A DNA stretch of 64,000 nt from Bacteroidota bacterium (GTDB taxonomy: Bacteria; Bacteroidota; Bacteroidia; Chitinophagales; BACL12). Position numbers and translations under genes: made by a program. Location of the stretch: contig JADKAC010000003.1 in assembly GCA_016715425.1 (NCBI GenBank), forward strand, positions 186,001-250,000. The letters run 5' to 3'. How positions within the stretch are numbered: the first letter of the stretch is position 1; the number at the start of each line of letters is the position of its first letter. Below, in pieces: positions 45,859 to 54,808 of this stretch. The notes beneath the pieces are model-generated. The model saw nothing but the letters and a program-made list of their open reading frames with translations, was not told the origin of the DNA and ran no database searches.

Positions 45859-45893
45859 CACACAATTGCCTCCGGATAATGCTGTGAGAACAA
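45859..45893 (+). repeat. Imperfect direct repeat, right copy
   Basis: CACACAATTGCCTCCGGA then TAATGCTGTGAGAACAA, the partner of 45288-45322, 571 bp downstream. It overlaps the likely -33 region of the pepP promoter. Confidence 0.6.
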
Positions 45894-45914
45894 TCCACCG
45901 CTTCCTTATCTTTG
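45883..45914 (+). promoter_or_regulatory. Candidate promoter of the pepP-pssA-purS-rsmI operon
   Basis: TGTG (45883-45886, three of four to TTTG), 20 bp, then TATCTTTG (45907-45914), a full TAnnTTTG match. The ATG at 45932 is 17 bp beyond, so the leader would be about 10 nt. Confidence 0.5.
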
Positions 45915-45931
45915 GCGCTTACATTTATAAT

Positions 45932-47224
45932 ATGAAGTACTTACCAATAGATAAGGCGCTGTATATACACAACCGCCTAAATTTCACAAAGAATCTGAAA
46001 CCGAACAGCATGGCCATTTTTCATAGCAACGACGAGATGCCGAGTAATGCCGATCAGTTTCATCCTTTTAAGCAAAACAGCGATTTGCTGTATTTGAGTG
46101 GCATTGATCAGGAGGATACCATTTTATTGTTGTATCCGGATAGCCCTAACCCGAAATACCGGGAGGCGCTGTTTCTGAAAAAAACAAATGATTATATCGC
46201 CGTTTGGGAGGGGCATAAATACACGGAGAAGGAGGCAAAGGATGCAAGTGGTATTGAAACGATACATTGGAATGATGAGTTTGCGGGGCTGTTTCACATG
46301 TTGAGCAATCATGCGGAACATATTTATTTAAACAGCAACGAAAACGACCGTGCAATTATAAAAGTGGACACTAAAGAAATTCGGTTTGCGGCTGAGGTAA
46401 GAACACATTATCCGTTGCATAAACTGGAGCGTTCGGCACCGATTATGGCAAGCCTGCGCACGGCTAAAAGCAAATGGGAACAGGCGGCACTGCAAACGGC
46501 TTGTGATATTACCGAAAAGGCGTTTAAGCGATTGTTGGGTTTTGTAAAACCGGGTGTTAAGGAATATGAAATAGAAGCGGAAATTACGCATGAGTTTTTG
46601 CGCAATCGGGCAACGGGGCATGCGTACAGTCCCATAATTGCTTCGGGTGATAGTGCTTGTGTGCTGCATTATGTTGACAATAATAAGGCATGTAATGCGG
46701 GTGAATTAATACTGATGGATTTTGGTGCGGGGTATGCAAATTATTGTGCTGATCTTACTCGTACTATTCCAGTGAACGGGAAATTTACAGAGCGACAAAA
46801 GGATGTTTACAATGCTGTGTTGCGTGTGCAAAAGGAAGCAATAAACATGATGCATCCGGGAATGATTTTGCGGGAGTTTAATGCGGAAGTGGGGAAGGTA
46901 ATGGAAGCGGAATTAAAACAATTGGGATTAATTACAGAGCAGGATATTAAAAATCAAGATCCGGAATTACCTGCGTATAAAAAATATTTTATGCATGGCA
47001 CAGGGCATTATCTGGGGTTGGATGTGCATGATATTGGCGATCATTATAAACCTGTGCCTGTGGGTGCAGTGCTTACTTGCGAACCAGGAATTTATATCAG
47101 AGAAGAAGGTATCGGAATTAGAATAGAAAATGATGTGATGCTGATGCAAACCGGTAATCATGATTTTATGCAAAACACACCGAGAGAAGTGGAAGAAATT
47201 GAAGCAATGATGAACGCCAAATAA
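45932..47224 (+). CDS. pepP: Xaa-Pro aminopeptidase (aminopeptidase P family)
   Basis: 430 residues from the ATG at 45932 (MKYLPIDKALYIHNRLNFTK); a longer frame from 45866 would overlap the promoter. N-terminal creatinase-like domain, then a pita-bread metallopeptidase domain. Metal ligands lie in LILMDFGAGYANYCADLTRT (two Asp), GTGHYLGLDVHDIG (His), CEPGIYIREEG (Glu) and GIRIENDVM (Glu). It removes N-terminal residues preceding proline. First gene of a four-gene unit; pssA begins 2 bp later. Confidence 0.93.
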   Translation: MKYLPIDKALYIHNRLNFTKNLKPNSMAIFHSNDEMPSNADQFHPFKQNSDLLYLSGIDQEDTILLLYPDSPNPKYREALFLKKTNDYIAVWEGHKYTEKEAKDASGIETIHWNDEFAGLFHMLSNHAEHIYLNSNENDRAIIKVDTKEIRFAAEVRTHYPLHKLERSAPIMASLRTAKSKWEQAALQTACDITEKAFKRLLGFVKPGVKEYEIEAEITHEFLRNRATGHAYSPIIASGDSACVLHYVDNNKACNAGELILMDFGAGYANYCADLTRTIPVNGKFTERQKDVYNAVLRVQKEAINMMHPGMILREFNAEVGKVMEAELKQLGLITEQDIKNQDPELPAYKKYFMHGTGHYLGLDVHDIGDHYKPVPVGAVLTCEPGIYIREEGIGIRIENDVMLMQTGNHDFMQNTPREVEEIEAMMNAK

Positions 47225-47226
47225 TT

Positions 47227-48015
47227 ATGCGCATAATAAAAAACTTACCGAATATTCTTACACTCATCAATCTGTTTTTGGGTTGCCTTGCTATTATTTA
47301 TATTTTTTATGATCACTTTATAATTATTGATGCGCAGCGCAATACTTATGTGGACATGGGTAAAATAGAAATTGCAAGTCTGTGTATTTTCATTGCAGCA
47401 ATTATTGATTTTTTAGATGGATTTGTTGCGAGATTATTACATGCGCAAAGTGCAATCGGCAAACAGTTGGATTCACTTGCGGATGTAGTAACATTTGGTG
47501 TAGTGCCAGGTGTAATAATGTATCAATTAATTGCAAGATCGTATTACACATCAGCCGATGCTTTTGAATATCCGATATTGTATTATGCCATTGGTTTTGT
47601 AATTACCATGGGTGCGGCATATCGTTTGGCAAAGTTTAATGTGGATGAACGACAGACAACAGAATTTTTAGGTTTGCCTACACCGGCAATGGCATTATTT
47701 GTTGCTTCATTACCTATTCTTATTTTAAGAAATGAATTTGGAATGGCAGAACTATTAACCAACAAATGGATATTAATTGCAATGGTTTTTTTACTTACGT
47801 ATTTAATGGTAAGCGAAATTCCGATGATGAGTTTAAAAATAAAATCGTTGGGATGGAAAGAAAATAGCTGGACAATTTTATTACTAATTATCAGCGGATT
47901 AATTATCATATTCAGTGTTGCAGTATTGCAATCTATTTTTATAATTATCCCGATACTTATTTTAACCTATATACTTTTATCAATAATAAAAAACATTAAA
48001 GAAAATGGAATTTAA
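47227..48015 (+). CDS. pssA: CDP-diacylglycerol-serine O-phosphatidyltransferase
   Basis: 262 residues, about seven membrane helices. It has the full CDP-alcohol phosphotransferase motif: DGFVARLL then eight residues to G, KQLDSLAD (pattern DG..AR........G...D...D). It makes phosphatidylserine, the precursor of phosphatidylethanolamine. The start NLPNILTLINLFLGCLAIIY is typical of the Bacteroidota form. Its end overlaps purS by 11 bp. Confidence 0.94.
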   Translation: MRIIKNLPNILTLINLFLGCLAIIYIFYDHFIIIDAQRNTYVDMGKIEIASLCIFIAAIIDFLDGFVARLLHAQSAIGKQLDSLADVVTFGVVPGVIMYQLIARSYYTSADAFEYPILYYAIGFVITMGAAYRLAKFNVDERQTTEFLGLPTPAMALFVASLPILILRNEFGMAELLTNKWILIAMVFLLTYLMVSEIPMMSLKIKSLGWKENSWTILLLIISGLIIIFSVAVLQSIFIIIPILILTYILLSIIKNIKENGI

Positions 48016-48256
48016 GGCGAAGATTAATATTATGCCATTGAAAGAATTGTTAGACCCAAAAGGAAAAGCAGTGGCAGGCAGTATGAAAAATTTAGATTTG
48101 GATTTAATAAAAGATGTGCGCATTGGCAAACACATTCATTTATTAATAGAAGCTGCTGATGAAGAACAAGCACGCCATGCAACAGATACTGCTTGTAAAA
48201 AATTATTAGCAAATCCGATAATGGAAAGTTATACTTTCGAAATTACACCTGCGTAA
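48005..48256 (+). CDS. purS: Phosphoribosylformylglycinamidine synthase subunit PurS
   Basis: 83 residues: FKAKINIMPLKELLDPKGKA, VAGSMKNLDLDLIKDVRIGK, and ACKKLLANPIMESYTFEI match PurS, the small subunit of the split FGAM synthase (with PurL and PurQ). It overlaps the pssA end by 11 bp and so is probably translationally coupled. PurL and PurQ are not in this window. Confidence 0.9.
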   Translation: MEFKAKINIMPLKELLDPKGKAVAGSMKNLDLDLIKDVRIGKHIHLLIEAADEEQARHATDTACKKLLANPIMESYTFEITPA

Positions 48257-48265
48257 TACAAACCG

Positions 48266-48937
48266 ATGTCGGGCAAATTATATATCGTACCCACACCAAT
48301 CGGTAATCTGGATGATATTACTTTGCGAGCAATACAAATATTAAAACAAGCAGATACAATTCTTGCAGAAGACACTCGCACTTCATCGGTATTATTAAAA
48401 CATCACGGCATTCAAACCAACATGATTGCCCATCATAAATTCAATGAACATAAATCACTTCAAAAAATCATTGAACTATTACAAGCCGGAAAAACAATTG
48501 CATTAATTTCTGATGCAGGCACACCCGGAATTTCCGATCCGGGGTTTTTAATTGTAAGAGAATGTATTCAACATAATATTGGTGTAGAAACATTGGCAGG
48601 TGCTACGGCATTTGTTCCTGCATTAATTAATTCAGGATTACCGGCTCACGAATTTTTATTCATTGGATTTCTTCCGATAAAAAAAGGAAGAGAAACAAAA
48701 CTGAAAGAAATTGCCACAGAAAAACGCACAATCATTTTATACGAATCTCCCTATCGCATTGTAAAAACATTACAGCAATTATTGGAATTTACAGGCGATA
48801 GAAAAATAAGTGTGTCGAGAGAGCTGAGTAAGAAGTTTGAAGAAACAGTGAGGGGAAATATTTCGGAAGTAATACTACACTTTACCATTAAAGCACCAAA
48901 GGGAGAATTTGTAATTGTATTGGAAGGATTACATTAA
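48266..48937 (+). CDS. rsmI: 16S rRNA 2'-O-methyltransferase RsmI
   Basis: 223 residues, SAM-dependent tetrapyrrole-methylase fold: GKLYIVPTPIGNLDDITLRA, AEDTRTSSVLLKHH, ALISDAGTPGISDPGF, and YESPYRIVKTLQQL. It methylates the ribose of C1402 in 16S rRNA. The length is somewhat short of the ~280 of E. coli but usual for this phylum, which lacks the C-terminal extension. It converges with the next gene, overlapping by 4 bp. Confidence 0.94.
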   Translation: MSGKLYIVPTPIGNLDDITLRAIQILKQADTILAEDTRTSSVLLKHHGIQTNMIAHHKFNEHKSLQKIIELLQAGKTIALISDAGTPGISDPGFLIVRECIQHNIGVETLAGATAFVPALINSGLPAHEFLFIGFLPIKKGRETKLKEIATEKRTIILYESPYRIVKTLQQLLEFTGDRKISVSRELSKKFEETVRGNISEVILHFTIKAPKGEFVIVLEGLH

Positions 48938-50358
48938 TTCATCACCGGACATTGCACTTGTTTACGTTTGTTGATTTTAAATTCTGAACCACCACCTGAA
49001 GTACTCTGCAACCAATAAGGATTAAATCGGAAAGCAATATAAAAATCTGTTCCATCTAAATCACCTGGAACAAATAACGATAACACATCATCGGAGCCAA
49101 TAGTGAGAAAATAAAAACGAATGGCGGTACCCAAATGAAAGTCTTCATATTCGGAAAATACGAAAGGAATAGAAACTGCAAATTCTTCTTTCTCAAAGCG
49201 AGGAGTTATTGCAAAAATATTTGCACGGGCAATCATGTCTTTATGTAAACCGGACAAGCGTTGAATCAACATTCCATTTACAAAAAATCCATTGCCAATA
49301 TTTTTATCTGCAAATAAAGTAAGCGCACCTGGAGTGTACATAGTAAATCTGCTTCCTGTTTTAGAAGCCTTTCCATTATCATAAATTATTCTCGACGCAA
49401 TTTTAGTAAACTCATCCAAATCGCTGATGCTATCAATATCTGCATTCAATGCGGTAAAAGCAGTTCCACTAAACAAATCATAGGTTCCGGCATTTTTCTT
49501 AAACTTTATAAAACCTAAATCCACCAGAGCCACTCCGAATTTTGTATCATATCTTGTATTCTTATGTCGCTGCAATTTACTTTTCACGTTATAAGTCATC
49601 CCCAAATCTATGGAAGTACCAAAACCATTTACTTCGTAATTAGAAATATCCGTAACACGATTACTGCCTAAATTATCAGTATAAGCATAGGTATAATCAA
49701 AATTGCTTATATCAGTAGTTTCTTCATGTTGAGTAAAATTAAAAGGCGCATTTACCTGGCCGGTATAAGCATCAAAACCTAGAAGAAATTTTGCATTGAC
49801 AGCAAGATTTATTCTACTGGTTTTTGAATCCTGAATTTGCATTTCACCATTGAATCCTATTTCAGCCCAATTCAATAATCCGGAATTTAAAGTGGGCACA
49901 TTATAATTAATTTCTTTTTGAATATCGGACAGTTCTTTAAAGCCTTCGGATTTTGAATCGGTAATAATAAAACCCGCACTTCTGCCGGCGGTATAAAAAC
50001 CAAAAGTGAAATCATTACGCTTGATAAATGCTGATGGACCTTGCACGAGCACATTGCCAAAAGCTTTCACTACTTCAGGATTATAAAAGGAAGGGGCAAA
50101 AGAATTTGCAGAAGGCAAACCCACTATAGATTGTTGAGGAAGAAACGCATAATTATTATCTATTGAATGACCGTAAGCTAACACATTTACATCCCAGGGT
50201 AAAACGCCGCTACCCGGCAAAGCAGGATTAAACATCATTCCATTGGAACCCGAATAATTATCCATACGCAAACCAATATATTCCTGTGCTCTTAAATTAT
50301 TGAAGAACAGCAATACGCTTAACGTAAGAATAGCAATATGAAAAAAACTTCTTTGCAT
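48934..50358 (-). CDS. DUF5723 family outer-membrane-like protein
   Basis: 474 residues with a signal peptide (hydrophobic ILTLSVLLFFNNL, then RAQEY). YSGSNGMMFNPALPGSGVLPW and the many aromatic beta strands ending at the C terminus suggest an outer-membrane beta-barrel of the DUF5723 group. Function is unknown; some related proteins associate with gliding or T9SS machinery. It is monocistronic, convergent with rsmI. Confidence 0.7.
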   Translation of the reverse strand: MQRSFFHIAILTLSVLLFFNNLRAQEYIGLRMDNYSGSNGMMFNPALPGSGVLPWDVNVLAYGHSIDNNYAFLPQQSIVGLPSANSFAPSFYNPEVVKAFGNVLVQGPSAFIKRNDFTFGFYTAGRSAGFIITDSKSEGFKELSDIQKEINYNVPTLNSGLLNWAEIGFNGEMQIQDSKTSRINLAVNAKFLLGFDAYTGQVNAPFNFTQHEETTDISNFDYTYAYTDNLGSNRVTDISNYEVNGFGTSIDLGMTYNVKSKLQRHKNTRYDTKFGVALVDLGFIKFKKNAGTYDLFSGTAFTALNADIDSISDLDEFTKIASRIIYDNGKASKTGSRFTMYTPGALTLFADKNIGNGFFVNGMLIQRLSGLHKDMIARANIFAITPRFEKEEFAVSIPFVFSEYEDFHLGTAIRFYFLTIGSDDVLSLFVPGDLDGTDFYIAFRFNPYWLQSTSGGGSEFKINKRKQVQCPVMN

Positions 50359-50477
50359 AACATAATTAAAAACGTAAAATCGTTTCCAACAAAAATATCA
50401 GTTGAATATTTCTACTGATTAAGCAAAGTGCACATTGTACGGGTCAGTACTTGAATACGCAATGCTAAAATAAACCA

Positions 50478-51944
50478 TTAATTGATATCAATAACTTTTC
50501 CTGGATTTAAAATATTATTCGGGTCGAACATTATTTTTATTTTTTTAAATAATTCAAGTTGCGTTTTGTCAAATGCAATGGGCATATAAGGCTTTTGCAC
50601 CCAACCAATTCCATGTTCAGCGGAGATGGTTCCACCTAATTTTACCACGAGTGTAAATATTTCTTTAATTGCATCAGGTAATTGTTTTTCCCAAATGTCT
50701 TCACTCAAATCACCTTTAATAATATTCACATGCAGATTGCCATCACCGGCATGACCATAGCAGACACTTTTAAATCCATAGCGATTTCCGATTTCTTTTA
50801 CACCCAAAAGCAAAACAGGAAGTTCAGCTCTGGGCACAACGGTATCTTCCTCTTTATAAATTGAATTTGCTTTTACTGCTTCTGCAATTTTTCTTCGCAT
50901 GCGCCACAGTTCTTCTTTTTGTTTTTCATTCTCGGCGAATAAAATTTCATCACAATCAAATGCATCCATCACTGTTGCAATTTCTTCGCACTCTTGCATT
51001 AAAATATCTTCTCTGTTGCCATCCACTTCCACCAACAAATGCGCTTGCACATCATCGGGTATTTCTATTTGTACATCGGACATAAATTCTTTTGCCCACA
51101 GCAGTGCATCTCTCTCCATAAATTCCATTGCACTTGGAATAATACCTTTTCTAAAAACAGCACTCACTGCTTCACAAGCTTTGGTAGCATCCCGAAATGG
51201 AATGAGCATGAGCATATTAAATTGCGGGTAGGGCAAAAGTTTTAAAACGATTTTTGTAACAACACCAAGAGTACCTTCGCTGCCTACAATTAATTGGGTG
51301 AGATTATAACCGGTTGCATTTTTTAAAACATTTGCACCAGTCCAAATAATTTCTCCGGTTGGCAACACCACTTCCAGATTCAACACATAATCTTTTACTA
51401 CGCCATATTTCACTGCTTTGGGTCCGCCGCTATTTTCAGCAATATTTCCACCTATAAAACAACTTCCTCTGCTTGCAGGATCCGGGGGATAGAATAATCC
51501 TTTTTCTTTCACCGCATTCTGCAATACTTCAGTAATTACGCCGGGTTCTACTATTACCTGCATATTGCGCTCATCAATTTTAAGAATAGAATTAAACCGT
51601 TCCATACTGAGGGCAATGCCACCGAAAACCGGCAAAGCTCCTCCACTTAATCCGGTGCGGGCACCCATTGGTGTAACCGGAATTTTATATTCGTTTGCTA
51701 TTTTCAGAATTTCCGAAATCTCATTTGGAGTGCGTGGCTTCACCACAATATGCGGTGTAAAATGCAGATCCTCAGTTTCATCATGACTATAATTCGTCAA
51801 GGATTCTTTGTCCGACATTATATATTTTTCACCAACAATGGCTGCAATTAAATGAAATGCTTGTGTAATATTTTGATTTTCCAATTGATTCAATTTTAAC
51901 CTCAGAATGACACTCAAAAGTCCGTATTCCTTATGATACTTCAA
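50478..51944 (-). CDS. FAD-linked oxidase, glycolate oxidase subunit GlcD-like
   Basis: 488 residues. The N-terminal FAD-binding (PCMH) domain has PRTPNEISEILKIANEYKIP, PMGARTGLSGGALPVFGGI and PGVITEVLQNAV, with GSCFIGGNIAENSGG later. The C-terminal FAD-oxidase domain ends CYGHAGDGNLHVNIIKG and AEHGIGWVQKPYMPI. It probably oxidises D-lactate, glycolate or another 2-hydroxy acid. The start is uncertain: ATG at 51944 overlaps the divergent gene's leader, and a start nearer TTG 51890 is possible. Confidence 0.9.
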   Translation of the reverse strand: MKYHKEYGLLSVILRLKLNQLENQNITQAFHLIAAIVGEKYIMSDKESLTNYSHDETEDLHFTPHIVVKPRTPNEISEILKIANEYKIPVTPMGARTGLSGGALPVFGGIALSMERFNSILKIDERNMQVIVEPGVITEVLQNAVKEKGLFYPPDPASRGSCFIGGNIAENSGGPKAVKYGVVKDYVLNLEVVLPTGEIIWTGANVLKNATGYNLTQLIVGSEGTLGVVTKIVLKLLPYPQFNMLMLIPFRDATKACEAVSAVFRKGIIPSAMEFMERDALLWAKEFMSDVQIEIPDDVQAHLLVEVDGNREDILMQECEEIATVMDAFDCDEILFAENEKQKEELWRMRRKIAEAVKANSIYKEEDTVVPRAELPVLLLGVKEIGNRYGFKSVCYGHAGDGNLHVNIIKGDLSEDIWEKQLPDAIKEIFTLVVKLGGTISAEHGIGWVQKPYMPIAFDKTQLELFKKIKIMFDPNNILNPGKVIDIN

Positions 51945-51986
51945 AAAAAAGGTAACTTTAACCCAACAAAATTCAAGATTAAAAAG

Positions 51987-54041
51987 ATGAATAGATTAAG
52001 ATCATTAACGGTAATTATTATTTGTATTTTATTTTCAATATCAAATGCAAATGCTCAGGCCAGAAAATATCCCCTATTCGAACATTTTACACAAGCATCA
52101 TGTGGTCCATGTGCTGACCAAAATCCCAGCTTCAGTGCGGTGTACAATCAAAATGAATCAGATGTGCATCATATCGCATATCACACAAGCTGGCCGGGAA
52201 CTGACCCGATGTATTCAGCAAATCCAGCTGAAAGCAACGCAATAACAAGTTATTATGGTGTATCTGGTGTACCATCAATTTTTATTGATGGAGATGCAAT
52301 TCCTGCCGGACCGATTGGAGTGAATCAACAAATGATTGATGATGAAATTGCCTTAACCAGTCCAATCATTGTTTATGTAAATGAAACTACTGATGGAACT
52401 ACAAGAAATGTAAGTGTGAAGATTACAACAGTAGGTACAGTACCTTCAGGATCTTACAGAATAAAAGCAGCAGCAGTAGAAAAACTCATAACCTACGGTT
52501 CAGCTCCGGGAAGTAACGGTGAAAAAGAATTTCCCAATGTATTCCGTTTATTTTTAAATGGTAGTTCAGGAGAAGTAATTACTTTGCCTGCTGAAGGAAG
52601 CAGCGCAACTTATGATTTCTCTTATACATTAGATGCAGGATGGAATGCTGAAGAAATCTATTCATTAGTTTGGATTCAAGATTACTCCACTAAAGATATT
52701 TTAAATTCTGGTGCATCCAATGATCCAAGAGTTAGAATGACTGCAGATGGATATAACTTTGTAGAGGGCTCAGCAGAAACACTCTCTTCTTTAAATGCAG
52801 AGTCAGATAACACTTCAGATTTTACTACCAATGCTGAATTTATATTGAGCAGCACCCTTCCCGCAGATTGGTCTGCATCCTTTGTAATTGATGGAAGTAC
52901 TTATACAGAAACAACTACTTTGGCTTATACAGAAAGTGATTTAAAAGATATTACAATCAATGTTACTCCGGGTTCAACTCCTGAACTGGGAATAGTTACT
53001 TTAAAGATTTACAATCCGGATGCAACAGCCTCTGTTCCATCAATTTTAAAATACTATGTTATTTCAGGTATCACTGATTTAGTAGTGGACAATAATGCAC
53101 CTTACGGTAATGGTAACCCTTATGGTTATTACAGCTTTGAAACTTTTATTCCGGAAGGATTAGAACTAGCAGGGAATACCACATTTGCATCAACTACTGA
53201 TGATATTATGAGCAAAGGATTCGAGGCAGATGCCTTGAATAAAGTGAAATTCATCTATTATAATGTAGGCTGGTCATTCCCATCTATTACAGCAGAGGAG
53301 GTTCCTTCCTTAGAATCTTATTTAGATGGTGGTGGAAGATTATTTATTGCCGGTCAAGATATAGGCTGGGAAATAATGGATCCGCTTTCTTTTTATTTAG
53401 ACCCTGCAACAGAAAGTTTCTATACCAATTATTTACATGCCGGCTATATATCTGATGCAGCTACAAGTGTAACCCAATTAACAGCAGTTACTACAGATAC
53501 TTATTTTGGATCTGCCGGTGTTACCTCTTTTAAAAAACCTTATGGCCCTACTTATTTTTATCCTGATCAAATTGAAACCATAGATGAATTTGGATTTCCT
53601 ATTTTATATTACAATGATCTCGACACTAAAGTAGCAGGTATCCGTGCAGAAAAAGATGATTATAAAATTGTGTATCTCGGTGTTGGTGTTGAAATGTTTA
53701 TGGATGAAGATGTGCGAGCAGAATTTATAAAACTTACACATGATTATTTTAGAGAAGGCTATACTGGCATCGAATTTGAAAATGCGGTACAAGCTTTATT
53801 AGGCAATGCATATCCTAATCCAGCAAATTCAATAACCACAATAGCAATTCAAAATATGAACACACCAATGCAAATCATTGTTACAGATTTAAGTGGACGG
53901 AAAGTGATGATGCAGGATGTGAGTGCTGGTGCATCTACAGTACAATTAAATACAAGTAATTTAGGAAGTGGTTTATATTTTTATTACCTTACCGATGGCA
54001 ATACAAAAACAAGTACTCAAAAATTAGAAATTATAAAATAA
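51987..54041 (+). CDS. Omp28-like secreted protein with thioredoxin-type domain and T9SS sorting domain
   Basis: About 684 residues from the ATG at 51987 (MNRLRSLTVIIICILFSISN signal peptide). The N-terminal domain has LFEHFTQASCGPCADQNPSF, a thioredoxin-like CxxC, followed by YYGVSGVPSIFIDGD; this is the Omp28-related pattern. A central Ig-like and beta region follows, then a type A sorting domain (YPNPANSITTIAI to GLYFYYLTDGN). It is probably a surface protein with a disulfide-active fold. It lies 5 bp upstream of another T9SS gene. Confidence 0.85.
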   Translation: MNRLRSLTVIIICILFSISNANAQARKYPLFEHFTQASCGPCADQNPSFSAVYNQNESDVHHIAYHTSWPGTDPMYSANPAESNAITSYYGVSGVPSIFIDGDAIPAGPIGVNQQMIDDEIALTSPIIVYVNETTDGTTRNVSVKITTVGTVPSGSYRIKAAAVEKLITYGSAPGSNGEKEFPNVFRLFLNGSSGEVITLPAEGSSATYDFSYTLDAGWNAEEIYSLVWIQDYSTKDILNSGASNDPRVRMTADGYNFVEGSAETLSSLNAESDNTSDFTTNAEFILSSTLPADWSASFVIDGSTYTETTTLAYTESDLKDITINVTPGSTPELGIVTLKIYNPDATASVPSILKYYVISGITDLVVDNNAPYGNGNPYGYYSFETFIPEGLELAGNTTFASTTDDIMSKGFEADALNKVKFIYYNVGWSFPSITAEEVPSLESYLDGGGRLFIAGQDIGWEIMDPLSFYLDPATESFYTNYLHAGYISDAATSVTQLTAVTTDTYFGSAGVTSFKKPYGPTYFYPDQIETIDEFGFPILYYNDLDTKVAGIRAEKDDYKIVYLGVGVEMFMDEDVRAEFIKLTHDYFREGYTGIEFENAVQALLGNAYPNPANSITTIAIQNMNTPMQIIVTDLSGRKVMMQDVSAGASTVQLNTSNLGSGLYFYYLTDGNTKTSTQKLEIIK

Positions 54042-54046
54042 CCGTT

Positions 54047-54739
54047 ATGAAAAATTTTTTAATCGTATTAAGCTTTACAGTTGCAGGATTAGTTTCTGCA
54101 CAGTCAAATTTAGAATTAACTCCAAATCCGGCAAGTATCTTAGGTAATTCAATAGATGCTGCTGTGATAGAAGTTGAAATTATTAATAATGGCCTCGAAC
54201 CTCAGGACTATTTATGGCGTCGTACTGTAAATGATATTCCTGCTGAATGGTTCAGTTTTGTGTGTGATCCAAACTTATGTTATGGCCCTAATCAGGATGT
54301 TCCTGCAATGAGTTTTGTAATTACTCCTGAAAATCATAAATTGAAAATAACATTTTCACCTAACGGAATTCCCGGAACAGGTTACGGAGAAATAGAAGTG
54401 TATAGCACTACGGATAGTGCAAATTATAATGCCATTGTTTCTTTAACGGCAGATCTTAATGCTACAGGATTTCACTCACCAAATGTAGATAATACATTTA
54501 CAGTGTATCCAAATCCTGCCAATGAAATAGTGAATGTGATGGCATCTTTCAGTGCAGACATTCATGCGATAAAAATTTTAAATATTGTAGGTAAAGAAGT
54601 AGTGTATAATGTTTGGAATGCAGGCAATGGTCGTATGATTATAAATACGAATACTTTACCTGAAGGAATATATTTCGTACAATTTTTAGGTGAAGGCAAT
54701 AACATTCTTTCAACTAAAAAGATAGCTGTTAAACATTAA
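54047..54739 (+). CDS. Small secreted T9SS sorting-domain protein
   Basis: 230 residues: signal peptide (MKNFLIVLSFTVAGLVSAQ), an Ig-like domain of ~120 residues (IEVEIINNGLEPQDYLWRRT, WFSFVCDPNLCYG) and a type A sorting domain (VYPNPANEIVNVMA to GIYFVQFLGEG). It probably forms an operon with the Omp28-like protein, 5 bp upstream. The two Cys in VCDPNLC could form a disulfide. Function unknown. Confidence 0.8.
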   Translation: MKNFLIVLSFTVAGLVSAQSNLELTPNPASILGNSIDAAVIEVEIINNGLEPQDYLWRRTVNDIPAEWFSFVCDPNLCYGPNQDVPAMSFVITPENHKLKITFSPNGIPGTGYGEIEVYSTTDSANYNAIVSLTADLNATGFHSPNVDNTFTVYPNPANEIVNVMASFSADIHAIKILNIVGKEVVYNVWNAGNGRMIINTNTLPEGIYFVQFLGEGNNILSTKKIAVKH

Positions 54740-54751
54740 CCATCAATCAAC

Positions 54752-54789
54752 AAAAAAAAGAGCTTGTATTTCTACAAGCTCTTTTTTTT
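54752..54789. terminator. Bidirectional intrinsic terminator
   Basis: Perfect 10-bp stem AGAGCTTGTA / TACAAGCTCT with a TTTC loop, flanked by A-run and T-run. It lies between convergent genes and can end both the T9SS operon (+) and the beta-oxidation operon (-). Confidence 0.93.
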
Positions 54790-54808
54790 GACTAATATTT
54801 TTTGATTA

